Origin: Simmondsia chinensis
Taxonomy: Eukaryota > Streptophyta > Magnoliopsida > Caryophyllales > Simmondsiaceae
Reading direction: 5' to 3'
Length of the DNA: 64,000 nucleotides
NCBI GenBank assembly: GCA_018398585.1
Contig: JAGTTD010000011.1
Coordinates: 20,699,346 to 20,763,345 of the forward strand
Shown one piece after another: positions 33,401 to 44,816 of the stretch. The notes below the pieces were generated by a model. The model had not been told where the DNA came from and did no database searches. It saw only the letters and a list, made by a program, of their open reading frames with translations. The position numbers and the translations under genes were made by a program. Numbering within the stretch: the first letter of the stretch is position 1; each line of letters starts with the position of its first letter.

Positions 33401-34412
33401 AGTAGATAATGGCTTTAGAATAAATGAGAGTGACAAGTGTATTTACTATAAGTCCATTGGTTTTTCTCATGTGATGATCAGTTTGTATGTGGATAACTTA
33501 CTTATTTTTGGCACTAATCTAGATACTATAAATTCTACTAAGATTATGCTTAAAAAGAATTTTGACATGAAAGATATGGGTGTGGCTAATGTTATCCTTG
33601 GTATGAAATTAAATAGATTTAATAATGGCATTCTACTTGATCAATCTCATTATGTAGAGAAGATTTTGAAAAAATTCAAATACTTTGATTGTATGCTTGC
33701 TAGCACACCATTAGATCCAAATGTTAACCTAGTTCCCACTGAAAAGAATGAGGATATCATTAATCAATGTGAATATGCTAAAATTATTGGTAGCCTCAGA
33801 TATGCTGTTGATACATCACGTCCTGATATTGCATATGCAGTTGGTGTTTTGAGCAGGTTCACGCATAAACCGTCCTTCCATCATTCGACTGCTATTAATC
33901 ATTTAATGAGATATCTAAAAAGGACTATGAATTATGCTTTATATTATAACAGATTTCCAGCTGTAGTTGAAGGCTTTTGTGATGCAGATTGGAACTCTCA
34001 CACTGGAGACGCCGTGTCTGCTAGTGGTTATGTATTCACCTTAGGTGGTGGTGCAATAAGTAGGAAATCAAAGAAGCAAACTATTATAGCAAAGTCCACA
34101 ATAGAGGCAGAGCTTATTGCTTTATCTATAGCATGTGATAAGGCAAACTGGTTGAGAAACTTGTTATATGATATCCCTATGTGGGAGAAACCAGTGCCAT
34201 CTATATTGTTGCATTGTGATAGCACCGCGGTGATTGGACGGGTGCATAATAAATATTATAATGGAAAATCCAAGTCTGTGAGGAAAAAACATAGTCTAGT
34301 AAGAGAACATCTTACTAATGGCTCCGTGAATATTGGTCATGTGAGGTCACAGAATAATATTGCTGACCCGTTAACAAAAGCTCTAGCTAGAGGTAAGATC
34401 TGGATGACATAG
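30468..34412 (+). pseudogene. Ty1/copia Gag-Pol polyprotein, inactivated
   Basis: Gag starts at ATG 30468 (FRFAGEHFKRWAKKVLFYLK) and breaks at a TAG near 30810. The zinc knuckle CFSCGKMSHFARDC is near 31312-31353. Protease has WWADTGASRHVC. Integrase has HARLCHVN, CENCSLTK, LIHSDICEF, FIDDFSRY and LNYLKVWGC. RT begins REVINEELDSLHANKTW, with MDVKTTFLNGDLDEEI and the active site changed to YVDN at 33486-33497. RNase H runs from FCDADWNSH to NIADPLTKALAR. Stops and shifts lie near 30810, 31185, 32565, 32911 and 33220. The YVDN change removes one catalytic Asp, so RT would be dead even if translated. Closest relative in the window is 20222-23023. Confidence 0.93.
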
Positions 34413-34964
34413 AGGGGGATGGGGCTGAAGCCCAAAAAGAAAAAAGTTGCCCATGAGGATACCCTGAAAAGGGACAAACAAATCATGGAGTAACTGGGGT
34501 AGCATGCTTTGTATTTGAAATTAATTGATAGCCCATCCCTATGGTGTCGAGCATGCTTACTTGTGGCCGTAATTGAGGTTGAGCTAATACAGCTCTTAAT
34601 GTGGTCTGTAGCCCATACAGGTGGAATGTGTGGCCACAAGCACATCCTTGACGGACCCACCTATATGAGTGTAGAGGTCAAGGCCGCCTCTTATGAGAAC
34701 TCGGTCTAGTTCTCTAGAGCACTTATGAAATCCAGGTGATGCACAAGGCCATAATGTGCAAGCTTCCAAAACTGATATACACTTTGAGCTTTCGTATGTG
34801 TGATGCGTTCTACGTGCCCTCAAGAAGTTAAAGTTTCTAGGCTAAGTCCACTCTAACTCTAGCATGAGAATTGTTAAAGCACTAGTAAGGGTTTCAAGGC
34901 AAGGCCACCCTTATTACGTATGAAAGTTTTGCTTAATCCAAATTTTTATTAAAAGGTGGGGAAT
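34413..34964 (+). other. 3' UTR and polypurine tract of the copia element
   Basis: About 550 bp of non-coding DNA between the RNase H stop and the 3' LTR, starting with GGGGGATGGGGCTGAAGCCC, which resembles GGGATGGGGTTGAAACC at 22985 in the relative. It ends in AAAAGGTGGGGAAT. Short frames on both strands have no recognisable domain. Confidence 0.6.
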
Positions 34965-35579
34965 TGTTGGTTTATTTAATAAAAAATTTACTTGCTTTTT
35001 TAAAATAATAAAGAGATTTTAAAAAATAATAATATCATAAATAAAAAATTAAAAAATGAAGGCATTTACAGCACCAAATGATAATTGCCCATGTTAATAC
35101 GCCTGGCAACGTCTCTATGCATTGAAGATTGTGAACGTTGGCTATGAATATTGCTTCAACGGTTCTAGATTAAATTATGATATAATATCTTTAATTTATT
35201 TTCATTTTGTTTTGATACTCTTGATTTCACCCTATAAATAAAGGGTTGATGTGTTGTACTTGAGACATGAAAAAAGAGTGTATCTTAATCCTACTCACTA
35301 TCTTCTACTACAATTCCCCTCTTTATAATTTTGGGTTAAGGGTGTTTGGATAGTGCGGTTTTGGCCTCTTAGATCAGTGCAGGGTTTAAGAGCCATTGTG
35401 TTTGTTGAGCGTTGTATCCAGGGGACGGCGCGCTATTATACCTACTGCATCGGGTTTATCCGTCGGAGCGTGGAAACCGTCTTAAAGAAAGCGTGATCCA
35501 TGCCTCACTCGGCTCTACTTCATCGGTAATTCTTCATTTCCACGCCATTGAGGTAATATTTTTGCTTATTTCTCCAACA
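34965..35579 (+). repeat. 3' LTR of the copia element
   Basis: 615 bp, the uninterrupted version of the LTR. TATA-like CTATAAATAAAGGG lies at 35233-35246 and the U5 word TGGAAACCGTCTTAAA at 35471-35486. It serves as the empty-site reference for the MITE in the 5' copy. Confidence 0.95.
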
Positions 35580-35584
35580 AATAC

Positions 35585-37102
35585 AAATACAAAATACAAA
35601 ATATAGATACAAATGCATCATAGTTCTCAATATTACAAAATGAATTTGATACAGTACAGCTAATTTGAGATGGGGCAAAGCAAAACTTGAACTGGCCAAT
35701 AGAGATCTTCAAATAGGAAGACCTTGAGCTCAGCACAGTCTAAATTAGGCAAAGTGGATTCGAGATAAGATATTTAAACAACAAAACAAAGGGAAAGTTG
35801 AGAAGAAAGACCACACTAGAGGAAGTTGATGTGTCATGGCATTCAGCAGTGCCTAATTCGTTTATACCCTGCACCGGTATAAACGGGATCACTGGCACTC
35901 CAATTGCAAGGTTTAACATGGTGCGTATCATATAAGTGTACTCTCGGGTGATGGACTATAGTATGCCTAAGTTGCTCAATAATGAAAAACATAGAGGATT
36001 TTGAGAGGAAAAGAAGAGATGAAGGGAGTCAAACACTTTTGTTTGTAGAATGAGCTCCAAAGCACAAAATTTATAGGCACAATATACCCGTCAGGACGTG
36101 ACTGCCATACATGGAAAGAAAGCGAGAAATCCGACCCTCAATATGTAAACATAGGTGGACATGGAGGAGCTAAGAATCTGTTATGGAAGGAGTGGACGAT
36201 TACATAGTAAAAAAATCATATCTTGAGCTCAAGCTTGCAACCTCGAATTAGAATGAGAAGTAACGGCTGTAGACCAATAATTGGTGCTTGTGCTTGCAGC
36301 CTCGAGTTTAGCCAAGAAAACAACTGACCAATTCGAATTTGTAGCAAGAACTATAAATGTTATGGTTGTAAAAATAAAAATCCAGTTCGGAAAAGTCCAT
36401 GACACATTGAATTGTGACGCAACATGCGTGTGGCCCACTCTAGGCTAACAAGACTTTTCCAAGTACAAGGTGAAAAGGGTATATAAAGAGACTTTCATTT
36501 AGTTTTTTGTGTGGATAAGAGAGTTTGAATTAGTTGAAAAAAATTGAAATACACAACCCTGAATTCTAACAAATGATAGTCATATATTGAAGTCTCAACT
36601 ACAATCAAATTTGCAACCTACATTTGAAAAAATATTTGGAGCATCTGTGACAAACTAAAATGTAAAAATGTATAACTTATTGCATTTACAAATTTTAAAT
36701 AGGACTTTCATATATTTTATTTTTCCTACGGAAATTTTTTTGATGATTATTTTATGTGTAGTTTGTTTCATTCATATAAATTATGCATTTAAGTGGGAAT
36801 ATTTAGCATTTTAATCGAAAATGCATTTAGGAAGTCGAATGAGTCATTGTCGGTGAGTCTTTCCAAGGTACTTGTCCTTTTGTCGCGGTGTTTTGGGTCT
36901 CCTTGTCATCCCATTGTTATCCATTCCGTTTTTGCTTTGGGTGGGTTTATTCGCATTTTGTTGCCACGTAGTGGGATGCCGTTGGTGTTTTGACCTCTTT
37001 TAGTGATCTTATTGAATCTGTGTTGTTGAAGTTGCTTCTATTTTGTTTGAAAGCACCACCACTTCTGTACATTTTATTGGTTTATTCCAATTATAAAAAA
37101 AA
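35585..37102. other. Non-coding spacer
   Basis: No gene or element boundary could be supported. Two TATA-like words point outwards: CTATAAATTTTG on the minus strand near 36075 and GGGTATATAAAGAG on the plus strand near 36478. They could belong to a decayed LTR or promoter pair. The frame at 36793-36993 has no recognised domain. Confidence 0.35.
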
Positions 37103-37673
37103 GGAAAAATTATCACTTAGGTACCTTAAGGTTTAAACATTTATCATCTAGGTTCCCTGACATTTAGGCATCTTGACATTTCAATATACACAACGAGTTA
37201 CCCTGAGTTTTAAATATTTATCACTTAAATACCCTATATCAGAATTTGATGAATTTTTATGAGATTATGACCAAATGTTTTTAAAAAAAATATGGATGTA
37301 ATATATAATTATGATAATATATAAAAGTCATGCCACTGTTTTCATAAAAAATTTGGTGAATTGATAAAATATGCATGATATTAACCTAAATTACCTAAAT
37401 TTTGCCGAAATTATATATTATATCAGCATTTTAGGAAAAGAATCAACAAATCTTAATGAAGATACTATTATATTATGAGAATTATGTCCAATTGTAGTAT
37501 TTTTCATTGAAAATTCATCAAATTTCAACAAAAGGGTATTTGGTTGATAAAATTTTAGGATATTTAGGTGATAAAATATTTAAACATCAAGGTACCCCAT
37601 TCTATATATTGAAATGTCAAGATACTTAGGTTATAAACGGCTAAACCACAAGGTATTTAAGTGATAATTTCCC
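37103..37673. mobile_element. Long-inverted-repeat MITE
   Basis: The left end GGAAAAATTATCACTTAGGTACC and the right end, read in reverse, GGGAAATTATCACTTAAATACC begin inverted repeats of about 80-90 bp. These share TTATCACTTA, GGTTTAAAC/AAACATCAAGG and CTTGACATTTCAATATA. The middle is AT-rich and non-coding. Long inverted ends suggest a MULE-type foldback element, but no target-site duplication is clear. Confidence 0.6.
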
Positions 37674-37850
37674 TAAGGGTCCTTTTGGAGCCCGAAAAAT
37701 GTTGTGAATGAAGAAAAAAATTATTTTTTTTCTTCCAATGTTTGGAATGTAAGAAAAATTTAAAAGAAAAAAGTTGGATGAAAAGTTAAAAAAAATTAAC
37801 AATAGAATTTGAGAAAAAACCATTTTCGCTTGAATTTAGAAGGAAAATTT

Positions 37851-38209
37851 GGGGGGGGGGGGGGGGGGGGGGGGGGAATCTTGGCTTAAATGATGTCAAT
37901 CTGATATGCATTAGACATAATTTCAGATTCATGTTTCATTAAGAGGGTCCATCTTTGCTTGCTACATAAGTTCATTTGGGCCATTTAAGTGTGTTCAGTA
38001 TATATGCAAAGCATAAGCTGAATACAATATTATCATTGAGGGGGGAATCTTGGCTTAAATGATGTCAATCTGATATGCATTAGACATAATTTCAGATTCA
38101 TATTTCATTAAGAGGGTCCATCTTTGCTTGCTACATAAGTTCATTTGGGCCATTTAAGTGTGTTCAGTATATATGCAAAGCATAAGCTGAATACAATATT
38201 ATCATTGAG
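37851..38209. repeat. 26-nt G-tract followed by a near-perfect 169-bp tandem duplication
   Basis: Twenty-six consecutive G residues (37851-37876) are followed by AATCTTGGCTTAAATGATG. A copy beginning at 38041 with GGGGG repeats the next 164 bases with one visible difference (CATGTTTC against CATATTTC). Period is 169 bp. The duplication starts in the G-tract itself. Either a recent slippage event or an assembly error next to a hard-to-sequence homopolymer would look like this. Confidence 0.85.
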
Positions 38210-38395
38210 ATACTTGATTGAAATAATATTTGAACTTCAAGGTACCTGAGTCGAGAAAATTTCGTTCAAATGCCCTGGGGTTTGGTATTATAATTTTTAG
38301 ATACTCTAAGATTTTTGAAATATTTTTAAGGACCCTACATATAATTATATCAGGATCCTATCAGTTTATTCTGATATGCACTTAAAAAAAAAAAA

Positions 38396-38533
38396 AGAAA
38401 ATGGCAAAAGTAGAAACACCCCATAAACTTTCTTGTTAAACCCAAAAGACCTTCTATACTTTCAATTTTACACAACATACCTTAAACTTTGTTATTAAAC
38501 ATAACCCTCTACACTTTTAATTTAATAAAATAG
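38396..38533. repeat. AAACTTTGTTATTAAACATAA satellite-like repeat, left part
   Basis: Degenerate units sharing AAACTTT, TTATTAAACATAA and CACCCC/CCCTC occur here and resume at 56527-56640 after the gypsy element. The gypsy element therefore inserted into a pre-existing repeat block. AATAG at 38529-38533 is the left copy of its target duplication. Confidence 0.6.
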
Positions 38534-38627
38534 TGATTCAGCCAGCCAAGGCTTGGTGGCAAGCTAGCATTGGAGAGTAGATTGGCGAGAGGGAACTGAA
38601 CCTTGGTGGGATGATGGGTTCAATGCA
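38534..38627 (+). repeat. Left fragment of the gypsy 5' LTR
   Basis: 94 bp aligned to 56106-56203 of the 3' LTR (CAGCCAG, GGCTTGG, GAGTAGATTGG, GATGATGGGTTCAA against GATGACGGGTTCAA). It ends at GCA, the 3-bp target duplication of the inserted CACTA element; the matching GCA is 51626-51628. Confidence 0.88.
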
Positions 38628-39040
38628 TCCCAAAAGTGACCGTATGTAACGCACAAAAAGTGTTACCTTAACTCATAAAATTGTTACCTTAGGTCTTATG
38701 TAACACTTTTTTGATTGTTACGTTAGGGGTGTGTTACATTAGCCTAATGTAACAGATTTTTCAACCTAATGTAACATTTTCAATAGTGTTGCCATAGCTT
38801 TGCATCTCATGTAACAGTTTCAAGAAAACTTCAACAGTTATAATAGGCCTAATGTAACAGTTTTTTTAACCTAGTGTAACAATGTGATTAAGACTATATA
38901 TAACATTTCACCTAGGTAATGTAACACTTTTATAGACTTATGTAACAATCTTTTGATGCAAAAGTAACACTTTAATTAAGGACTTAATGTAACAAATTTC
39001 CATTGATACATGTTACTCATCATTAGTAAAAAAACTTGAT
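38628..39040. repeat. Subterminal GTAACA repeats, 3' end of the CACTA element
   Basis: About 20 occurrences of GTAACA/TGTTAC in varied orientation in 400 bp, matching the array at the other end. In CACTA elements such subterminal repeats bind the TnpA-type protein. The terminal 13 bases TCCCAAAAGTGAC align to CACTACAACAAAATTGAC with a net loss of 5 bases, so the end is eroded. Confidence 0.85.
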
Positions 39041-40387
39041 CAAGTGCAACAATTATGAGCTCAATGTACATATTTTGTTTCATACCTAATATTTTACATT
39101 CATATAGGCAAAGTATCAAACTTCATATCCAAATACACAACCCTTTTGTCCAAAATACATGATAACAATCCACAACTACAAATGAAAAGTTTCAAAATAA
39201 GACATTTCATATTACATTGGGAATATGCAAAAAAAAAAAAAAAAAAAAAAAAAAAGAATGTCCCCAAAATACAAAGTTCTATCAAATCTAATGATAAACT
39301 TGATATTCACACACTCTCGGATAGAACAAACTCAAAGCTCTATTCAGCACTTCGTGGCAAAGAGTCATCCCCCTATAAGAAAGGAAAAAAAAGGAGAAAC
39401 ATTTAAATTTTGCTTCAAAAAATTGGACACAAGGCACACTTATTATAAATTAGTTGAAACCATACGTATCAAAATCTAAACAACCTATTTATATTATATC
39501 ATGCTTAAACTATTATAAAATCGAACATGCTTCTATAAGATATTTGGAAGTAGTTACATTCATTAACAGTGTAAGAAACAACAAATATAAAAAACAAGCA
39601 AAAGAAATAGTTACCATACTTGTTAACATACAGATATATTTTGACTAAATAATTTAGTGAAACCCCAACAAATAATGCACAAGAGGAAAGCCCTAACGAT
39701 AGAGAGAGAGGGACTTGTAGATCAAAAACCAATTTTATTTCAACAAATTCACAAGAACCCCAAATTACACTGATTGAAAACTGGGGAACCCCAACATCCA
39801 TATCAAACAACACATCAAGCTTATTCTTGGGAGCTCAAAACAACAAATTCACAAGCAAATTAAGCACCAAAAAGTAATAGCAAGAATATGAAATTGAGTT
39901 ACAATCCGAAAGGGAACACAAATTAACTCAACAAAGCCAATAACTTAATAAGAACCCACAAAAGCTAAAAATCAAATAGAAGAGATTTCTAACACCAACC
40001 ATATAACTCAAAGTTTAGAATTTTTATAGTCACTTGCCTTGACTTGCTGTGAATTGTCAAAAAATTTAAAAAACCACCAAAATCTTTATACCCAATTTAC
40101 CTGCACCAAACATTTGTCATTACAGCTACATTTCTCCCTAAGCCCACATGAGATTTTAAACAAACTTAAAAATATTAAAAACAAACCAAATTCATAAACT
40201 AAAATATAACACCCAACATGCCCCATTCATCACCCACTTTTAATTCTAACTTAAAATTTCAAAACAATTTTTTAATCTTTGCACTCCCAAAAGATGCATG
40301 ATTCCAACATAATCCACTTGCCCCTAGTCCAACAATATGCATTTTCTTTACAACAAGAACATAAATTAAGAGCAAATAAAGTTATAC
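39041..40387. other. CACTA interior downstream of TnpA, with a 27-nt A-tract
   Basis: AT-rich, non-coding 3' region of the element. An uninterrupted A-run lies at 39229-39255. No exon of TnpA beyond 40388 was recognised. Confidence 0.5.
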
Positions 40388-40901
40388 CTGTTTAGATTTT
40401 GTAGGACCAAGAGATGATGTAACCATTTGTTGTACTATTTGAGTGATGTCCAAACTGGGGACAACATCTTGTATTTTTGATTAAACCATTGCAATCACCT
40501 CTTCCGCCATTTTTGACTTTTGAGCTTCTGAATCTCTCTGTAATTCCTGTACCACGGTGTCTCGTATGGACTGAACAAGCTCCTTGGGCATAGGAATACT
40601 AGATGCCTCGATATTCTTTGATTTAAGTTGCCTTTGAGTCACACCCCTCCCATACAAGTGCAATCGCTTGCATCCATTGTCTTCTTTGGACATGATTTTA
40701 TCAAAAGAACTTTCTGTTTGAACATCATGATCTGGTTGAGATTCAAATTCTGATTCAACTACCTGCATCCTTTCCTATTTACAAGCCAAAAATAAACAGT
40801 ACATACTAAGAAAAAATCTAATCAGGTTTTTTTTTCAGTAATTACTAAAAAAACTCATGATATAAAAACTGACGACTCACCAAAGCAAGATGAGAACCAT
40901 G

Positions 40902-41329
40902 TGTCATGATTCTAAGAAATGGGATATATGGAACTAAGTAATAATAGTTCATTGGTTGTAATAAAATAGCTAAGTCATTAGGATTAGGCAATTTAGTACT
41001 TTTTTTATTGCATTAGCCGTGTTCACTCTTGTATTGGAGGATCGTAGTTGTAGTAGTTGGTGTGGGGCGGTTTACTAAGTTCATGTTAGTTGCTCAAATG
41101 TCAAGAATGGCAGCTAGGATGGCTAGTTAAGCCAGTTAGGAAGGTAGTCTTGGTTCATTGTATTAGTATTAGCCTACTTGGTCCATATTGATGAATGATA
41201 ATCCTTGTTTTCTCTCTCATCTTAATCTCTCTCTCTATTGCTCATCGCTTTTCACTTCTCTTCTCATCTCAACTCTATTATCCCTCCTTTATTCTTAGGT
41301 TATGAAAAAGATTAGCTTGGATCATAACA
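40902..41329 (-). mobile_element. Solo LTR, TSD CCATG
   Basis: On the minus strand it begins TGTTATGATCCAAGCTAATC and ends AGAATCATGACA. CCATG flanks both sides (40897-40901 and 41330-41334). The same ends mark the solo LTR at 49124-49654. It contains a purine/pyrimidine-rich GAGAGAGATTAAGATGAGAG leader-like part. No internal retrotransposon sequence remains, so it arose by LTR-LTR recombination. It lies within L1 sequence inside a TnpA intron. Confidence 0.9.
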
Positions 41330-41830
41330 CCATGCCAAGAGCGGGAGAAACCAAAAGAAAAGGAACAAAAGACACAAGCAACCTAAAAAACCCCCTACAA
41401 TAAAAACCTAAGCAAACCCATACATCATACAGCAAGCCCGATCCAAAAAACAAGACATTTGAAGCAGCAGAGGCACCACACAGAAGCACACTCATACTTA
41501 GCACATTGCACAAACAAAAATAAAGGGGCCAAGACATGGCCAACAACCAAGACCTAAAGCATAACAGAGACTAGGACACTAGCAATGAGAACCTACTTAG
41601 ACCTACTCCATGATCTAAAGCGCTCGATCCGACTCAACAGGGGAAATGGAAAGCAATTGCACCAAGCTTTAAACCAACCGACACGAAGTTTAATCGACCA
41701 AAAGACATCCTTTTCATTTCAATAGCCGCCTTCAAAAACATTCTTGTTCCTAGCATACCATATTTCCCAAACAATCTTGTTCCTAGCACATCGTATATAT
41801 TAGTGCAAGATATAGAGCAAACTATGCTTC
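41330..41830 (-). pseudogene. L1-type LINE 3' fragment in a TnpA intron
   Basis: A minus-strand frame reads IVWEIWYARNKNVFEGG followed by SIKLRVGWFKAWCNCFPFP, the extreme C-terminus of plant L1 ORF2 proteins (zf-RVT end). A stop and a G/T-rich 3' UTR of about 250 bp follow. The remaining 3' UTR probably continues at 40901-40826 beyond the solo LTR and ends in an A-run (minus-strand GAAAAAAAAACC near 40830). A short local duplication (AACAATCTTGTTCCTAGCA) sits at the 5' end near 41730-41795. No endonuclease or RT core. Confidence 0.72.
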
Positions 41831-43803
41831 TTACAATTTTGTTTTGAGTATCTTCATAACTGGTATTATAAGACCTTCCTTCGGCCCTTTTATGCGTCAC
41901 CTCAAACAGCTTTCTTTGAGACGGTGGCATCTAGTTTTCATCTTCTTGTCTGTACGTCAGTTTACAAATAGTTACCATTAACATAAGTCGTATAAAATCA
42001 ATAAATATCAGAACACATATGTATTATACATCCTTACTAAGTTCTCTTCAATTCTTCCAAAGCTTTTTGGCCCTGCAATGTGACTGTTTTTTTGTACTTT
42101 ACGGCTTTCTCTATTTTTCTCACTGCGATCCTGAAAGCCAAAACAGAATTAATGAGAAAAATAATGGTTTATGCTTTAATTTGAAAGCAAAGATAATGTT
42201 ATAAAATAATAACTAAAGAAAAGTTACACCTTCACAGGTTGAGAATCCCAATATTTGAAAACCTCTTCCATGTCTTCATCAGGGACTAGGTCCGTAGGAC
42301 GATTTTGCCACCTATCTTCCCAATTCGTATAAGCAACATAAGGTCCTGATTTCTTTCGTGACTTATGAACCCTCCATAGATCATTAATTGAACGTAGTAT
42401 GTAACCATCAGCTACCTCAGGGATTATATACTTGCTCTACAATACAAACAAGCTTAGGATTAGCATCGTATATTAAAATGATAAGCTAAAATGTTTATGG
42501 GGTATATAAGTTTACATACATGAACAACTTCCAACATCTTGTCTTTGTTTTTAACTTGATGCCAATCAAGACAATTAAGGGGGCACCAACTATGATCACG
42601 AGCAATAGTTCCCAAGAATCTCGCAAAGTCATTCACTATGTCATCAGTAGGCCCAACTGGCTGGTTGTTTTCATTGAGAATTATAACAGGACGTTCACTG
42701 AGCTTGCGAGCATAGACATGAAATAACATAGCAGGGCCTCTATGCTTTGTACTCTTCTTTCGCTTGGGATTAGCATGCTGGGATGTAGTTACTTGGTTGG
42801 ATGATTGTTCTGCAACATTTACATGTTCGCTACTAGATGAACTTTGGCCAATAGGAATCTGCTCGTTTTGTGGACAATGCTCTACACCAGTTCCAACATT
42901 CACTAACATGCTGTCAGATTGATTCGTGTTAAATGAAATCAATGGACTAAATGATAGCCTTTTTCTGGTCATGGGGGTAACCTGACATACCAAAAATTAG
43001 CCTTTTTCTGGTCATGGGGGTAACCTGACATACCAAAAATAAATAGTAGACAATATTAAATGAAAATTTCTAGCAAAAATAATGTAAATAAAAACAAAAA
43101 ATTAAATTGTTCTTGGAACTACAAAAGAGAAAAAATGACTTGTTGCTGTGGTGGCCCAAGTCCAGTGGGAATTCTAGCATCTATCACTCGATTGCTCAAT
43201 GAATGCTGGTCATTCAATTGCTCTTGCATAGCTAAATATTCCTTCATTGACATTGACAGAATCGAGGCTTGTGTTTTTCTTCTTGATTGGGCAACTGATT
43301 TCTTGCTCTTTATAAATGCCTCAAATACAAATTTAAATTAGCAAAATAAAATTTTTCGTACTATAAATTAAAATTGTAACTATAGATGTGATTACCTTCA
43401 CATAAGTTCCCTCAAGTTCATTATTTTCTTCATCATCTTCTTCGTTGGGCATACACTATTCATCGGCCGCACGATCACTTTTGAGGTTTATTTGCATCTT
43501 TTTTTGTTTGCCATTGTTGAATACAGAAGTAACCAACTTTGGAAGCCCCATTGTTTCAAAAGCTGGTTGTTTAGTTTAATCCTTTCATATTTTTTTCTCT
43601 CATACTCATTCATGTGGCTTGCTTGGGAGTTACTTTTTCTCGTATTCATCATTAAGATGCTACAAAAAAAATAAAACAATAGAAACACACAACAAATGCA
43701 AAAGCATCCACCATTACAAATTCTACCAAAATATCAAATGCGTGTCATTACAAGCAAAAGTGAAACACAATGTCTAATCCGTATAAGTCACTAACATCAT
43801 AAA

Positions 43804-44661
43804 CTAGTAAACAAGTACAACTAATTCGGTTGGATGCATCCAATCCCATAACGTATCATCATAATCAGAGTCATAATCCGGCTCATATATATCTGCATTG
43901 GCATTTAAGATGTTGTTGAAGTCCAAAGTTGTGGCATTGACATGTTCATTTAATTCGGTGAAGTTCTCATCGTCACTAGTTGAGGCGAAATCCAATCCAA
44001 AATCAACAGGCTCCTTCCAGTATGTATCTTCTACGTTCATATTGACATCTTCTTCAAAGTTGAATAAATCTCTAGGGACTCTTTTCATGACATAATAACA
44101 TTGATCTTCCACAGGATCTTGCACATAAAAGACTTGATGAGCTTGGGATGCTAAAACAAAGGGATCATCTTGAGAAACATTTTTGTTGAAATTGACACGA
44201 GCAAGACCATAATCGTCATTCTCCCCTTGGAACCATTCAGATCTAAATAAGACCACACTAAATTTTGACCAAAAGTCCAGTTCAATGATGTCTGTTATGT
44301 ATCCATAGTAAGTGACTTCCCCAACAATAGGATTTTTGTCCCTAGAGCTTGCAAAACTAGGTGTGGTTGCTATTAAAGTGACTCCACTATTTTGAGTCTT
44401 GCACCTGGCATCACGTTGTCCTGTATTAAACCTATATCCATTTACAAAGTAGCCACTATATCTTTTAGCCTTTCGATTAGGGCTCTTGGCAAGCCAAAAG
44501 ATATAATCAGGTACTTCTTTATTGATAATCACTTTCTGAAACCACCTAACAAAGCCATTACTATGTTCTTGTGCTTTCATCCATGCCGCTTTCCCGCGTT
44601 GGCTATTAATCAAATGTTCATTGGCATTGCACAAAATAAAGTGAACAAAAGAATTAGACAA
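43804..44661 (-). pseudogene. C-terminal DUF4216-like module of the CACTA TnpD transposase
   Basis: A 285-aa frame contains WMKAQEHSNGFVRWFQKVI, IFWLAKSPNRKAKRYSGYFV, VVLFRSEWFQ and DYGLARVNFNKNVSQDDPFV, then FYVQDPVEDQCYYVMKRVPR. This is the DUF4216 region found at the C-terminus of plant CACTA TnpD proteins. It lies directly downstream of the Tnp2/DUF4218 part, separated by a short gap with stops, and was probably one protein through splicing. Its function is unknown; it is usual in this transposase family. The tail is acidic (DSDYDDTLWDWMHP). Confidence 0.85.
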
Positions 44662-44816
44662 ATTAACAAAAAAGGCTAAATATATCTATGTAGTGAGAGA
44701 GAAAGGGGTATCGTAGTGTCTTACTCGATATATTTTTGAACTATTGCACAATTTGAGTTGAATAAAGCATATCGGTGAGCAAACTCCATGGTCTTACAAC
44801 TCAACTTGATTACTTT

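Larger units (their letters stand above)
29207..35579 (+). mobile_element. Full-length dead Ty1/copia element, TSD AATAC
   Basis: LTRs begin TGTTGGTTTATTTAAT (29207 and 34965) and end TTTCTCCAACA (30451 and 35579). Identical AATAC flanks them at 29202-29206 and 35580-35584. The 5' LTR is longer only because of a 620-bp MITE; without it both are about 615 bp. The interior encodes a complete set of copia domains with multiple lesions. A purine tract AAAAGGTGGGGAAT abuts the 3' LTR. No TGGTATCAGAGC primer site follows the 5' LTR. Confidence 0.95.
40388..43650 (-). pseudogene. CACTA TnpA-like protein (Transposase_24 type), decayed
   Basis: Minus-strand exons, some lacking a start codon, can be followed: 43650-43396 (NEYERKKYERIKLNNQLLKQ), about 43316-43140 (SILSMSMKEYLAMQEQL), 42981-42520 (KHRGPAMLFHVYARKL; RFLGTIARDHSWCPLNCLDW), 42436-42230 (YIIPEVADGYILRSINDLW; NWEDRWQNRPTDLVPDEDM), 42130-42038 (KNRESRKVQKNSHIAGPKSF), 41930-41835 (PPSQRKLFEVTHKRAEGRSY) and 40774-40388 (SKEDNGCKRLHLYGRGVTQR). 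This order matches plant En/Spm TnpA-type proteins, which bind subterminal repeats. Lesions: a frameshift and a TAG in exon 1, and a TAA near 40483. The intron before the last exon is swollen by an L1 fragment and a solo LTR. A 43-bp duplication (42956-43041) doubles the acceptor of the third exon. Confidence 0.82.

Noticed and set aside
36793..37080. Possible LINE 3' end or captured exon
   Set aside because: A protein-like T/G-rich stretch ends near a short A-run, but no LINE domain or target duplication could be identified.
39146..39479. Lysine-run frames
   Set aside because: They are produced by the 27-nt A-tract at 39229-39255.
41322..41546. 74-aa hydrophobic frame as a membrane peptide
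   Set aside because: It falls in the 3' UTR of the L1 fragment, whose T/G-rich composition gives hydrophobic codons by chance.
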